64,000 nucleotides of DNA, from positions 20,617-84,616 of the forward strand of contig JBFHIJ010000013.1 of the NCBI GenBank assembly GCA_041596515.1, read 5' to 3'. The translations under genes and the position numbers were made by a program. The notes under the pieces are model-generated. The model worked only from the letters and a program-made list of their open reading frames with translations, had not been told where the DNA came from and made no database searches. The first letter of the stretch is position 1. Each line of letters begins with the position of its first letter. The DNA is from JBFHIJ01 sp041596515. GTDB lineage: Bacteria; Bacteroidota; Ignavibacteria; Kapaibacteriales; UBA2268. Below are positions 63,997-64,000 of this stretch, one piece after another.

Positions 63997-64000
63997 GTTG

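Overview
The window is 64 kb of AT-rich bacterial chromosome, almost entirely single-copy housekeeping and metabolic genes. The source looks like a member of the Bacteroidota/Chlorobiota (FCB) branch, closer to Ignavibacteria- or Kapabacteria-type organisms than to classical Bacteroidetes. Reasons: two secreted proteins end in type IX secretion (T9SS) type A sorting domains, one with the YPNPF motif common in that branch; there is a TonB-dependent receptor, an S46 dipeptidyl-peptidase-like protein and an ATP-type PEP carboxykinase; and many genes have clear Shine-Dalgarno sites (AGGAG/GGAG), which classical Bacteroidetes mostly lack. The phylum is an inference; there is no rRNA here.

Layout. 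0-9 kb: antiporter, topA, a leucine-rich-repeat protein paired with a 57-aa HTH protein, then an M1 aminopeptidase-yggS-punA cluster. 9-19 kb (minus strand): a TonB receptor, then a MoxR-DUF58-Bat locus with a 1126-aa beta-propeller/T9SS protein inside it. 19-24 kb: a secreted-protein gene split by an in-frame TAA, a DUF6122-like protein, a synthetase-type RSH protein, and three identical tRNA-Asn genes. 24-33 kb: recO, a CorC-type transporter, an orphan Mrr endonuclease, small membrane and redox proteins, trpS, an FmdB-like protein, a PcrA/UvrD helicase. 33-43 kb: a surface-repeat protein, a membrane heterodisulfide-reductase-like Fe-S protein, a possible sRNA, an S46 peptidase, a glycosyltransferase, a TetR regulator, a lipoprotein, adk. 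43-50 kb: an aspartate aminotransferase translationally coupled to pckA, a TPR histidine kinase, a methyltransferase. 50-57 kb (minus strand): six co-oriented signalling genes (hydrolase-type RSH, ArsC/Spx-like, PAS histidine kinase, secreted protein, ECF sigma factor, putative anti-sigma factor). 57-64 kb: S66 carboxypeptidase, sdaA, GNAT-like protein, cutA-radC, an exonuclease, and an M20 amidohydrolase gene broken at its 5' end.

How it fits together. Several genes point to growth on peptides and amino acids: M1, S46 and S66 peptidases, serine dehydratase (serine to pyruvate), and an aminotransferase overlapping PEP carboxykinase (aspartate to oxaloacetate to PEP). Alarmone control appears split between two full-length RSH proteins 32 kb apart: one keeps the synthetase motifs and has lost the HD motifs, the other is the reverse. 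The hydrolase-type copy heads the signalling cluster at 50-57 kb, which is the best candidate here for an under-described regulatory system. No phage, transposon, CRISPR array or large defence island was seen.
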